Below, piece after piece: positions 57,291 through 64,000 of a stretch of 64,000 bases of DNA (its first letter is position 1; the number at the start of each line of letters is the position of its first letter). The notes beneath the pieces are model-generated. The model ran no database searches. It saw only the letters and a list, made by a program, of their open reading frames with translations, and had not been told where the DNA came from. A program made the position numbers and the translations under genes. The stretch comes from Laspinema palackyanum D2a (GTDB lineage Bacteria > Cyanobacteriota > Cyanobacteriia > Cyanobacteriales > Laspinemataceae): positions 11,306 through 75,305 of the forward strand of contig JAMXFF010000007.1 of the NCBI GenBank assembly GCA_025370845.1, written 5' to 3'.

Positions 57291-57433
57291 GCTTATCATC
57301 CCTTGCTCGCTCTCCTTACCTCTGATTGCCCTTGGGCGTTGAACGCATGAGTAGAAATGCCTGAAATCATCCTTTTCAGGTATTTTCCTTGTTAGCTTCA
57401 TTTTTTAAAAGGTATGTTGCGAAGTAAATCTGA
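57207..57433 (+). repeat. Three copies of TTGCGRAGTAARTCTGA around the cas6 start
   Basis: Copies begin at 57207, 57243 and 57417. The first and third share a 20-base identity that includes the ATG. The middle copy differs at two purines. The first two are 36 bases apart. They lie on the sense strand of the leader and of cas6. They do not look like a CRISPR repeat. Confidence 0.85.
57360..57388 (+). terminator. Terminator-like hairpin between leader and cas6
   Basis: Stem CCTGAAA/TTTCAGG (57360-57380) followed by TATTTTCC. A second stem GGTAAGG/CCTTACC (57286-57320) covers the stop codon of the leader ORF. Together they have the geometry of an attenuator. The GC content is low, so it may be only partly efficient. 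Confidence 0.4.
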
Positions 57434-58055
57434 TAAGCAAAACGATCCGGTGCTAGAGTCGCGTTTTGGAGTCCAGGGAGTCGGGGGAGAGTTATGGCCG
57501 AGTGATAGCAATTACGGGTTTTACTCCGCCTTGATTCATCAAATCCCAGAACTGCGGCAGCTTGACCACTGGGGTTTGCTGACGACTCCAGGCATTCCAG
57601 AACAACGAGGAAAAATTCTACTGACAGAGCGATCGCACTTCCGCATCCGAGTGCCTGCGTCCCACATCCCCCTGGTGTATCAGCTTGCCGGACAAACCCT
57701 GCATATTGGAAAGCATGAAATTCGCGTAGGGATTCCTACAATTTCCATGCTGCAAGCGGCATCAGCCCTAAAGGCGCGAATTGTCACCATTAAAAATGGC
57801 ATGGAGGTCGATTCGTTTTTGAATGCCGCGCGACGGCAAATGGAGGCGTTAGGGGTGAAAGGCGAACTCTCAGTGCCAACGGATAAAGATGGGACACCTA
57901 GTCGCAAAACTATCAAAATCAAGCGATTTACCATCGTCGGTTTTACCACTCTTGTCACCGGATTAAGTGACGAAGACTCCTTGATATTACAAGAGGAAGG
58001 AATTGGAGGCCGTCGTCACATGGGTTGTGGGTACTTTTTACCGGCAACGCGATAG
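57414..58055 (+). CDS. cas6: Cas6 crRNA endonuclease (Myxan/Dev type, Cmx6-like)
   Basis: Processes pre-crRNA by cutting within repeats. 213 residues. The N-terminal ferredoxin-like block LESRFGVQGVGGELWPSDSNYGFYSAL and the Gly-rich C-terminus EGIGGRRHMGCGYFLPA match the Cmx6 family of I-MYXAN systems. Start ATG at 57414. AAAAGGT touches the start codon directly, so spacing is poor and translation may be regulated. First gene of the cas operon after the leader. Confidence 0.9.
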   Translation: MLRSKSDKQNDPVLESRFGVQGVGGELWPSDSNYGFYSALIHQIPELRQLDHWGLLTTPGIPEQRGKILLTERSHFRIRVPASHIPLVYQLAGQTLHIGKHEIRVGIPTISMLQAASALKARIVTIKNGMEVDSFLNAARRQMEALGVKGELSVPTDKDGTPSRKTIKIKRFTIVGFTTLVTGLSDEDSLILQEEGIGGRRHMGCGYFLPATR

Positions 58056-58087
58056 ATCGGGTAATTCATCGGTATCGGAGGATAATC

Positions 58088-58420
58088 ATGTTACAAAATC
58101 ATCCTGAAATCTCGGTTCTGCGTCGCCTGAATCGAGAGAATCAGCTCATTATCGATTTAATTGAAGCTGAACAAGAACATAATGCCGTTCAAGATCAGCG
58201 GCTTGATGCTTTAGAACAGAAATTTTCGAGGCTAGGTTACTGGTTGCAAACCCACCAGCAAAATCGAGATTTCGATATTCAAGAGCGGGTAGAGGCTTTG
58301 GAAGCCCAGGCGCGAATTGTCACTCATACCCAGGCGGATAAAATTGCCGAACTTGAGTGTTTGGTACATCCTGATTCCTTGGATGGGGATGCCGTTTGTA
58401 ATTTTGAGGATTCGCGTTAG
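58088..58420 (+). CDS. Small coiled-coil protein inside the cas operon
   Basis: 110 residues from the ATG at 58088, with GGAG at 58078-58081. An in-frame ATG at 58025 would overlap cas6. Mostly charged coiled coil (RLNRENQLIIDLIEAEQEHNAVQDQRL, then ERVEALEAQARIVTHTQADKIAELE). No known Cas family was recognised. It lies 32 bp after cas6 and 6 bp before cas3, so it is cotranscribed. It could be an accessory subunit of Cas3 or of the complex, or a passenger. Function unknown. Confidence 0.72.
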   Translation: MLQNHPEISVLRRLNRENQLIIDLIEAEQEHNAVQDQRLDALEQKFSRLGYWLQTHQQNRDFDIQERVEALEAQARIVTHTQADKIAELECLVHPDSLDGDAVCNFEDSR

Positions 58421-58426
58421 AGGCAA

Positions 58427-60856
58427 ATGATGAAATGTCATGAATTTCCCAAACTTCTGGCAAAATCATTGCCGAAGCAGAAAGAGCGGCATCCGAAAGT
58501 TGAAGGTGCCGCTACCTATACAGGTCACATTCATGCAGTGTTCAAGTCTGCTGAGGTGCTGGTCGAGAAATTAGGAGCCAGGATTTTAGAACAATTAGAT
58601 TTGAACGACATTGAACCAGACCGCTTTGCAGCGACGGTGAAATTAGGCGCTTATCTGCATGACTGGGGGAAGGCGAATCAGCATTTTCAGGAAATGGTGC
58701 ATCTGAAATCAGAAGATGACAAAATTCCCCAGGGTCGAAAGCAACTCCTAAAGGCATGGAAAGAACATGGGGAAAGACAAATGATTCGCCATGAGGTAAT
58801 TAGTGGAATTTTGGCGCTGCAAGTAGAGAGTTTTCGAGACTGGTTAAATCACTGTCCGAATGCTGATTTGCGTCTAGCGGTTTGGGCCGCAATGGGACAT
58901 CATCTTAAAATGGGTGGTCAGGTTACCGAAATTCGAGAGGGAACTGGAGATGGCTTAAAAATTTACACCCACCACCCTGATTTTAAAAAAGTCTTAATGA
59001 TGGGCCATAAGTTTCTAGGATTACCAAAAAGTTGTAAAAAACCACCCCCGGAATATTGGTCCATTTCTCAACTGCAAGAGGCATTAAATACGCTAGTTAG
59101 GGACTTTGGCGAAGCTGAAGAACAAATGGACTGGCAGCAGCAGAAGTTTATTGCGGCAGTGAAAGCGACTGTTCTAGCTGCTGATGTGGCCGGTTCAGCA
59201 TTAGCAGGGGGAAACTATGAAATTGAGCAGTGGGTTGAAGAAGTCTTATCCCGGGTTTTGTCTGAGGAAGAGTTGCAAAATGTCCTAACTGATCGCCTGG
59301 AGGGTCAGGAGTTACGAGAGTTTCAAAAGAAAATTGCTGCACCGGGTAGCCGGATTAAACTGGTGAAAGCCGGATGCGGAACGGGTAAAACCATTGGCGC
59401 TTATGCTTGGGCGAAAACCCGGGCATTAAACCACAAACTCTTTTTCTGCTATCCCACGATGGGAACTGCCTCTCAAGGGTATTTAGATTATGCCCACGAT
59501 AGCCAGATTGAGGCGACTTTAATCCATTCTCATGCGGATATTGATTTAGAGGAACTCTTAACCACGAATGAAATAGAGGAAACCGAGGAGGAAAAACAAA
59601 AGAATGAAGAATTTCGGGAGGCTCAGGCTCGATTAAGTTCGTTGTTGGCTTGGCAAAATAAACTCATGGTTTGTACGGTAGATACGGTTTTGGGTTTAAT
59701 GCAAAATAACCGAAAACCTTTATATTCGTGGCCTGCGATTAGTCTAGGGGCGTTTGTTTTTGATGAGGTTCATGCGTATGACCCGATGTTATTTGGGACA
59801 TTATTAAGATTCCTCAAAACGTTTTCTCGGTCCGAAATATTATTAATGAGTGCCAGCATAACCCGAGAACAAGAACAAGCCATTCGCCAAGTGGTAGAAG
59901 ATGAGTTGGGAGAAGAGATTACCGTTATTCACGGACCCCAAGAACTGGAAGAACTGACACGATATCGGTTACAGTATCTTCCCGAGGTATCAGATTTAGA
60001 AACAGCGCCAGAAGTGTGGGATTCGATTTTAAAGACGTTGCATCAAGGGAAAAAAGTGCTATGGGTCACCAATTCGGTGCAAAGTTGTATTGATTTATAT
60101 CGGTTGGCCGAAAATCAACTGACGCAACATCTGCCTGGAGTGGCAGTGAAGCGATTGATTTATCACAGTCGGTTTCGCTATAAAGATCGCAAAGTGAAAC
60201 ATCAAGAGGTGATCGAGGCGTTTCAGGGAAGCGATCCGGTGTTGGCAATTACTACCCAAGTCTGCGAGATGTCGCTGGATCTGAGTGCGGATCTACTGGT
60301 GTCGGCGATCGCACCGGCACCGGCTTTAATTCAACGTCTGGGACGTCTTAACCGGCGGGTGAGGCAAGATGAAACTACGGGAGAATATCACCTGGTTTCG
60401 GGTCAAGTGTGCGATGGAATCATTTATGCTTGGGATGCCAAGCAACCCTATAAACAGTCTGAACTGGAGACGGGAAAGCAGTTACTCGATCGCCTTGCCG
60501 GAGAGGAAATTTCCCAGGCGGATCTATCCCGAGTGGCGGCAGAACTCGGATCCATGACTTACTCACCTGTTGACTGTGAGTGGTTGGATGGCATCTGGTG
60601 TACTCAACCCGGTAATTTACGGGAGGCGGGTTATACGATTACGGTTTTACTAGCAGATGACATCCCCGCTATTCAACAAGCGGCGAAACAAAGCGATCGC
60701 TCGTTTATGAAAGAGGCTCAAAATTGGGCCATATCCATACGAGCAACTCCAGGATTTCAGGAGTGGAAGCGCAAGAAATTTTATCGTTGCGCCCCCTCTG
60801 ATGTGATTCAATATAGCGAAGAAACCGGGGCGGAACAATGCAAAGCATTACCTTAA
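58427..60856 (+). CDS. cas3: Cas3 HD nuclease-helicase
   Basis: Effector nuclease that degrades target DNA after recruitment by Cascade. 809 residues. The N-terminal HD domain has the H of TGHIHAVFKSAE near 36, HDWGKANQHF near 78, and GHHL near 162. The SF2 helicase part has Walker A GCGTGKT near 316, FDEVHAYDP near 445 (DEVH box), SASITRE, TQVCEMSLDL, and QRLGRLNRR near 636. All motifs are intact, so activity is likely. Start ATG at 58427; a second ATG follows at once. It overlaps cas8 by 19 bp. Confidence 0.96.
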   Translation: MMKCHEFPKLLAKSLPKQKERHPKVEGAATYTGHIHAVFKSAEVLVEKLGARILEQLDLNDIEPDRFAATVKLGAYLHDWGKANQHFQEMVHLKSEDDKIPQGRKQLLKAWKEHGERQMIRHEVISGILALQVESFRDWLNHCPNADLRLAVWAAMGHHLKMGGQVTEIREGTGDGLKIYTHHPDFKKVLMMGHKFLGLPKSCKKPPPEYWSISQLQEALNTLVRDFGEAEEQMDWQQQKFIAAVKATVLAADVAGSALAGGNYEIEQWVEEVLSRVLSEEELQNVLTDRLEGQELREFQKKIAAPGSRIKLVKAGCGTGKTIGAYAWAKTRALNHKLFFCYPTMGTASQGYLDYAHDSQIEATLIHSHADIDLEELLTTNEIEETEEEKQKNEEFREAQARLSSLLAWQNKLMVCTVDTVLGLMQNNRKPLYSWPAISLGAFVFDEVHAYDPMLFGTLLRFLKTFSRSEILLMSASITREQEQAIRQVVEDELGEEITVIHGPQELEELTRYRLQYLPEVSDLETAPEVWDSILKTLHQGKKVLWVTNSVQSCIDLYRLAENQLTQHLPGVAVKRLIYHSRFRYKDRKVKHQEVIEAFQGSDPVLAITTQVCEMSLDLSADLLVSAIAPAPALIQRLGRLNRRVRQDETTGEYHLVSGQVCDGIIYAWDAKQPYKQSELETGKQLLDRLAGEEISQADLSRVAAELGSMTYSPVDCEWLDGIWCTQPGNLREAGYTITVLLADDIPAIQQAAKQSDRSFMKEAQNWAISIRATPGFQEWKRKKFYRCAPSDVIQYSEETGAEQCKALP

Positions 60857-62448
60857 ATTTAGGAAGTCCGAACCTAACTGGGTTGCATCGGGCGGGAATG
60901 GCGGGATTGTGGATGACTTTACAGCAGTTAGGCAAAGATATCTCAAAAGGCGATCGGCCCGGTCAACTTGATTGGCAACTCAGCTCTCGTCAAATTTTAC
61001 TCGATTGGCAAGGTAATGATTTTGAAGTATTAGATTGGTTATTGAAACAATCCTTTCAAACCAGTCCAGAGGGATTTATCAGTTTGCGAGGATTGAATTC
61101 AGATACCTTACCACCGGAACAAAAATGGGTGCTGCATCAAGGAATGCTGCGAACCTTTTTGCAACATACCAGCACTCACAAATCCGATGGAAAAGTCTCA
61201 ATCGTATTTACGATAGATGAAGTGGAATTTCCCCTGTCCTACAAATCTATCAAAAGTTATGCTCATCAAGATTTTGCAAAAAATCTCTGTGATAAACATG
61301 GCAACCTGCTGAATAAAGCGATTGGGGTTGCGGGTTGGTTAAATCCTGGGGCTGTGGTGCGACATACTGCCTTTAGTTCCTCGACCAGTTTTGAAGAAAA
61401 TCCCACAGATGCTTTACTGTTGCTATTTGCCCCGGTTGCTTGCTACTATTTTTTGCTCCGCTCAAAATTGCGAGATAAACGGGCGCAATATGCTTTAGTC
61501 GTTCCCGAAGTTGTGGATTTAGAAGCGTTTGCTAGAATCCGACAACATCGAGAGTGGAGAAAATCCGGCTATAAAGATTTCTGTGCAACGGGATTGGGAG
61601 ATGCTGGCTTACAGTTTTTAACCCATGAATCCGTTGCTCACACTGCTCAACAGTATCAAGTGAAGTCCTGCCAGGTGATTACCTTTGGCTCAGTTGCTTG
61701 GTCCAGTCAGCAGATGACCCGCACGGAATTGCATCTCATTGAGGCCAGCGATCGCGCCTGTGAAAACTACCAGATTTTGCGTCAGATTCCTTTTTTTAAA
61801 AACCGAGTCAGACCCGGAGATAAAGGCGGATTTATTACTGTCAGTTTTGCCCGGGAGTTGATTACGGAAAATCTGGCTCACTCGCACGAGTGGTATCAAG
61901 GCTTTTCTACAAAAGTCAATAGTCGAGAACTGTTTCAAAAATTAACCTACGACCGAGAAGGATTGTATCAAATGGTTCAGAAATCAAAATGGGATACCGA
62001 GTCTAAGCAGTTATTTGTTCAAGCCTGCCATCAAGCCATTGGCAATACTTATGGAAAAGCCGCAGGGCGGGCCGACGATAGTAATACAGCACCGGATTTT
62101 GACCGAATTAATGTCAAAATCCGTAGTAAGCTAGGACGGTGCAAAAATGCGGCATCTTTCCGGGCTTTTATTACATATTTTTGGTCAAGGGCAGGAAAAG
62201 TCAGTCTCGTCCAAGACAATTGGAGGGAGTTAATGGAGTTAATTACGGGGGAAGAGAACTGGAAATTAGGCCGGGATTTGTTTTTGTTAGCCCTAGCCAG
62301 TTATAAGGGGTCTAAGAAAAAAAGCTCAGACCTAGAGGAAGAAGAGGAAGAAGAGGAAGAAATGGAAGAAGATAACATGACTGGTAGTGAGGGTTATGAA
62401 ACCGATGAAGAAATCGACGAAGAAGAGGGATTTAATTATGAGGAGTAA
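60838..62448 (+). CDS. cas8a1: Cas8a1/Cmx1 large subunit of Dev-type Cascade
   Basis: Large subunit, thought to recognise PAM and recruit Cas3. 536 residues. N-terminal ITLNLGSPNLTGLHRAGMAGLWMTL and the block VAGWLNPGAVVRHTAF are typical of the Cmx1/DevT family. The C-terminus from 379 on is helical, resembling a small subunit, and ends in a very acidic tail (residues about 498-536). A strong internal start is present at 61972 (see separate entry). Start ATG at 60838, overlapping cas3 by 19 bp, with GCGGAACAATG context. Confidence 0.9.
   Translation: MQSITLNLGSPNLTGLHRAGMAGLWMTLQQLGKDISKGDRPGQLDWQLSSRQILLDWQGNDFEVLDWLLKQSFQTSPEGFISLRGLNSDTLPPEQKWVLHQGMLRTFLQHTSTHKSDGKVSIVFTIDEVEFPLSYKSIKSYAHQDFAKNLCDKHGNLLNKAIGVAGWLNPGAVVRHTAFSSSTSFEENPTDALLLLFAPVACYYFLLRSKLRDKRAQYALVVPEVVDLEAFARIRQHREWRKSGYKDFCATGLGDAGLQFLTHESVAHTAQQYQVKSCQVITFGSVAWSSQQMTRTELHLIEASDRACENYQILRQIPFFKNRVRPGDKGGFITVSFARELITENLAHSHEWYQGFSTKVNSRELFQKLTYDREGLYQMVQKSKWDTESKQLFVQACHQAIGNTYGKAAGRADDSNTAPDFDRINVKIRSKLGRCKNAASFRAFITYFWSRAGKVSLVQDNWRELMELITGEENWKLGRDLFLLALASYKGSKKKSSDLEEEEEEEEEMEEDNMTGSEGYETDEEIDEEEGFNYEE
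61972..62448 (+). other. Candidate internal translation start giving a Cas11-like small subunit
   Basis: In frame with cas8: ATG at 61972 (residue 379), preceded by AAGGA at 61958-61962 with a 9-nt spacer. The product would be 158 residues (MVQKSKWDTESKQLF...), helical and acidic at the end. The size is right for Cas11. In several type I subtypes (I-B, I-C, I-D) the small subunit is known to be translated from within the large-subunit gene. No separate cas11 gene is present in this operon up to position 64000. Inference for this subtype. Confidence 0.5.
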
Positions 62449-62510
62449 ATACTGGGTGATCGTCTAAATTTTCGCTTATCTATTTGTCATTTTTTGGAGG
62501 AGACACAATC

Positions 62511-63440
62511 ATGTCATTTCACTTATTTGGAAATATTTTGACTGCCTACGGTACAGCGGCTAATAATCGCGGTGAAAATGAAGGGAATATCACTACACTG
62601 CAAAAGCTGTTCTGGAAAGGAGATGTCCATACAACCGTTTCAGCCGAAGCAATTCGCTGGGCATTGCGCTATTATTGGCAAACCTGCGGAAATGGTTATC
62701 AGGTCAATCGTCAATGGAATGATGCTAAAAATGATAACGATTGGCAGAACCCTAACTTTGATGATGAAACTTACATTGATGATGATGTCCTGGGATATAT
62801 GAAAGCAGAGGCAGCCAAGTCAGAAGGGTCTGATGAATCCAAAAAAGGGAAAAAGCGAGAGAAGGGAACCACCACAGCAAAACGAGGAGTTTTAGAAGTG
62901 ACGCGGGCCATTTCAATGGTTCCCTTTGAAGGAGATATTACCTTTAATGCCACCAGCGGTCAAAAACTAGATAAAGATGGAAATCCCAAAACTAATACCC
63001 TCTATGGGACCGAAGTTCATGCGACTCGTTATCAATATGGCTTTGCCTTAACACCCGATCGCCTCAAGGATAAATCCCGGATTATCGGGGTTTTAGATGG
63101 ATTAACCTCGATTGGGGAAGTGGGGGGGAATCAAGCGCGGTTTTTGTATGATTTCTCGCCGGAAAGTTTAGTGTTGCGCTGGACCCATGATTTTTCTCCT
63201 CGGTTTTTATATTGCTTCCAAGAAGAGGATGGGGAGATTTCTATCCCGGATTTATTGCGCCGGGTTCAGGCGGGAGATATTGAAGCGAATGAGTTGTGGA
63301 TTGCCGGTGCGATCGCCCAATCGGATGCGGGAGAAATGCTACAAGAATTGGGGGCCAATGTATTTGTAGGCATTAAAACCGCTGTTCAAAATATGAAACG
63401 AGTCATTGCCGAAGATTTGGATTTGGAGGATTTAGCATGA
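62511..63440 (+). CDS. cas7: Cas7/DevR crRNA-binding backbone subunit
   Basis: Backbone protein that polymerises along crRNA. 309 residues from the ATG at 62511, with TGGAGGAG at 62495-62502. An upstream in-frame TTG at 62484 is less likely. Typical DevR-family blocks are LTAYGTAANNRGENEGNITT, VHTTVSAEAIRWALRYYW, and YGTEVHATRYQYGFAL. A Lys/Glu-rich insertion lies near residues 104-122. In Myxococcus DevR is also an autoregulator. It overlaps cas5 by 4 bp. Confidence 0.94.
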   Translation: MSFHLFGNILTAYGTAANNRGENEGNITTLQKLFWKGDVHTTVSAEAIRWALRYYWQTCGNGYQVNRQWNDAKNDNDWQNPNFDDETYIDDDVLGYMKAEAAKSEGSDESKKGKKREKGTTTAKRGVLEVTRAISMVPFEGDITFNATSGQKLDKDGNPKTNTLYGTEVHATRYQYGFALTPDRLKDKSRIIGVLDGLTSIGEVGGNQARFLYDFSPESLVLRWTHDFSPRFLYCFQEEDGEISIPDLLRRVQAGDIEANELWIAGAIAQSDAGEMLQELGANVFVGIKTAVQNMKRVIAEDLDLEDLA

Positions 63441-64000
63441 CGATCGCCTTACAAGTAGAAGTCCCGATCGCCTGCTTTCGCCAATCTCGGGCCCGGGAAT
63501 ATGCCGAAACCTATCCCGTCCCTCCACCATCGACAGTCTATGGAATGTTACTCTCAATGGTGGGCGAAACCAATCGCTATCAACATTGCGGCATTCAATT
63601 GGCGCTCGGCCTTTTGTCTCAACCCCAAAAATCCAGAGTCATTCGCACCTTTCGCCGATTCAAGAAAAAAGATATCCATGACCCCACTAATGCCAGACCC
63701 GACTATCAAGAACTCCTGACCGATATTCAGTTTATTGTCTGGATTGCTACGGGTAACGATAAAGCAAAACCCACCTTAACTGAACGCATCCAACAAGCCT
63801 TTCTTAACCCCCAAGCAGTTGACCGCTTTGGTGGATTATGCTTAGGAGAAAGTCGGGATTTAGTTAATGCAGTGACCCTATTACCCCCAGACTATACCGG
63901 CCAATCTTTGTCCTGGATTGTCCAAGATGAAAATGGCTGGCTCACTTTACCCTATTGGGTCGATCATCTAGGGTCTCGGGGGACGCGCTGGCAGAATTAT
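63437..64000 (+). CDS. cas5: Cas5/DevS subunit, 3' end beyond window
   Basis: Partial gene: 188 codons are open to the last base. It starts with ATG at 63437, overlapping the cas7 stop as ATGA, with GGAGGA upstream. Cas5 caps the 5' end of crRNA. N-terminal ALQVEVPIACFRQSRAREYA, PPPSTVYGMLLSMVGE and the later FGGLCLGESRDLVN match the Cmx5/DevS family. Adaptation genes (cas4/cas1, cas2) and the array would be expected after it. Confidence 0.9.
   Translation, partial: MTIALQVEVPIACFRQSRAREYAETYPVPPPSTVYGMLLSMVGETNRYQHCGIQLALGLLSQPQKSRVIRTFRRFKKKDIHDPTNARPDYQELLTDIQFIVWIATGNDKAKPTLTERIQQAFLNPQAVDRFGGLCLGESRDLVNAVTLLPPDYTGQSLSWIVQDENGWLTLPYWVDHLGSRGTRWQNY

Noticed and set aside
57000-64000. CRISPR repeat-spacer array
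   Set aside because: No regularly spaced direct repeats of 28-40 bp are present in this part of the window. The array is probably beyond the right edge or elsewhere.

Overview
The window is chromosomal DNA of a filamentous, Oscillatoria/Laspinema-like cyanobacterium. The lineage is shown by the split RNA polymerase gene rpoC1, a ClpR/ClpP3 pair, the plastid-type ribosomal protein PSRP-3, a Rubisco activase with a C-terminal RbcS-like domain, BicA, and very many HIP1 octamers (GCGATCGC). Species-level placement is a guess. No rRNA, tRNA, transposase or CRISPR repeat array was seen.

Layout. 1-10 kb: rpoC1 and rpoB, then tatD and rpsT, all on the minus strand (rpoC2 is expected beyond the left edge); hisD and a single-domain Usp on the plus strand. 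10-21 kb: an SRPBCC protein, hslO, a large membrane-anchored helical-repeat protein, a secreted metzincin-like metalloprotease and an MBOAT acyltransferase, separated by long repeat-filled spacers. 21-26 kb is accessory: a short NB-ARC ATPase diverges from an AT-rich locus with two Era/dynamin-like GTPase genes (the second made of GTPase halves in permuted order) and two paralogous 66-67 residue amphipathic proteins, followed by a PIN toxin-antitoxin pair. 26-34 kb: SulP transporter, tandem Usp and the bicarbonate transporter bicA, then prfC and Rubisco activase. 33.8-35.7 kb: an OLD-like AAA ATPase overlapping a Toprim/DUF4276-like gene, probably a defence module. 35.7-47.2 kb: a minus-strand glycan cluster with Wzm/Wzt-type ABC exporter, three glycosyltransferases, two sulfotransferases and two methyltransferases, consistent with an exported sulfated and methylated polysaccharide. 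47.6-57 kb: housekeeping genes (ruvB, a periplasmic TPR protein, a HAD hydrolase, PSRP-3, a TerB-like protein, obgE, clpR, clpP3, a J-domain protein). 57.1-64 kb: a Dev/Myxan-type I CRISPR-Cas operon (cas6, an unknown coiled-coil gene, cas3, cas8a1, cas7/devR, cas5/devS), running off the right edge before any adaptation genes or array.

The most unusual things are these. (1) The cas operon has an attenuator-like leader: a good sigma70-type promoter, a 30-codon ORF that begins with the same 20 bases as cas6, two hairpins, and a terminator-like stem just before cas6. (2) cas8 has a well-placed internal ribosome binding site that would give a separate 158-residue small subunit. (3) The GTPase/small amphipathic protein locus beside the NB-ARC gene shows repeated local duplication and deletion. 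(4) A family of short palindromic repeats (core AACGACTTCAGTCGTT) occupies many intergenic spaces, varies by paired compensatory changes, and supplies the stop codons of two genes, obgE and the NB-ARC gene.
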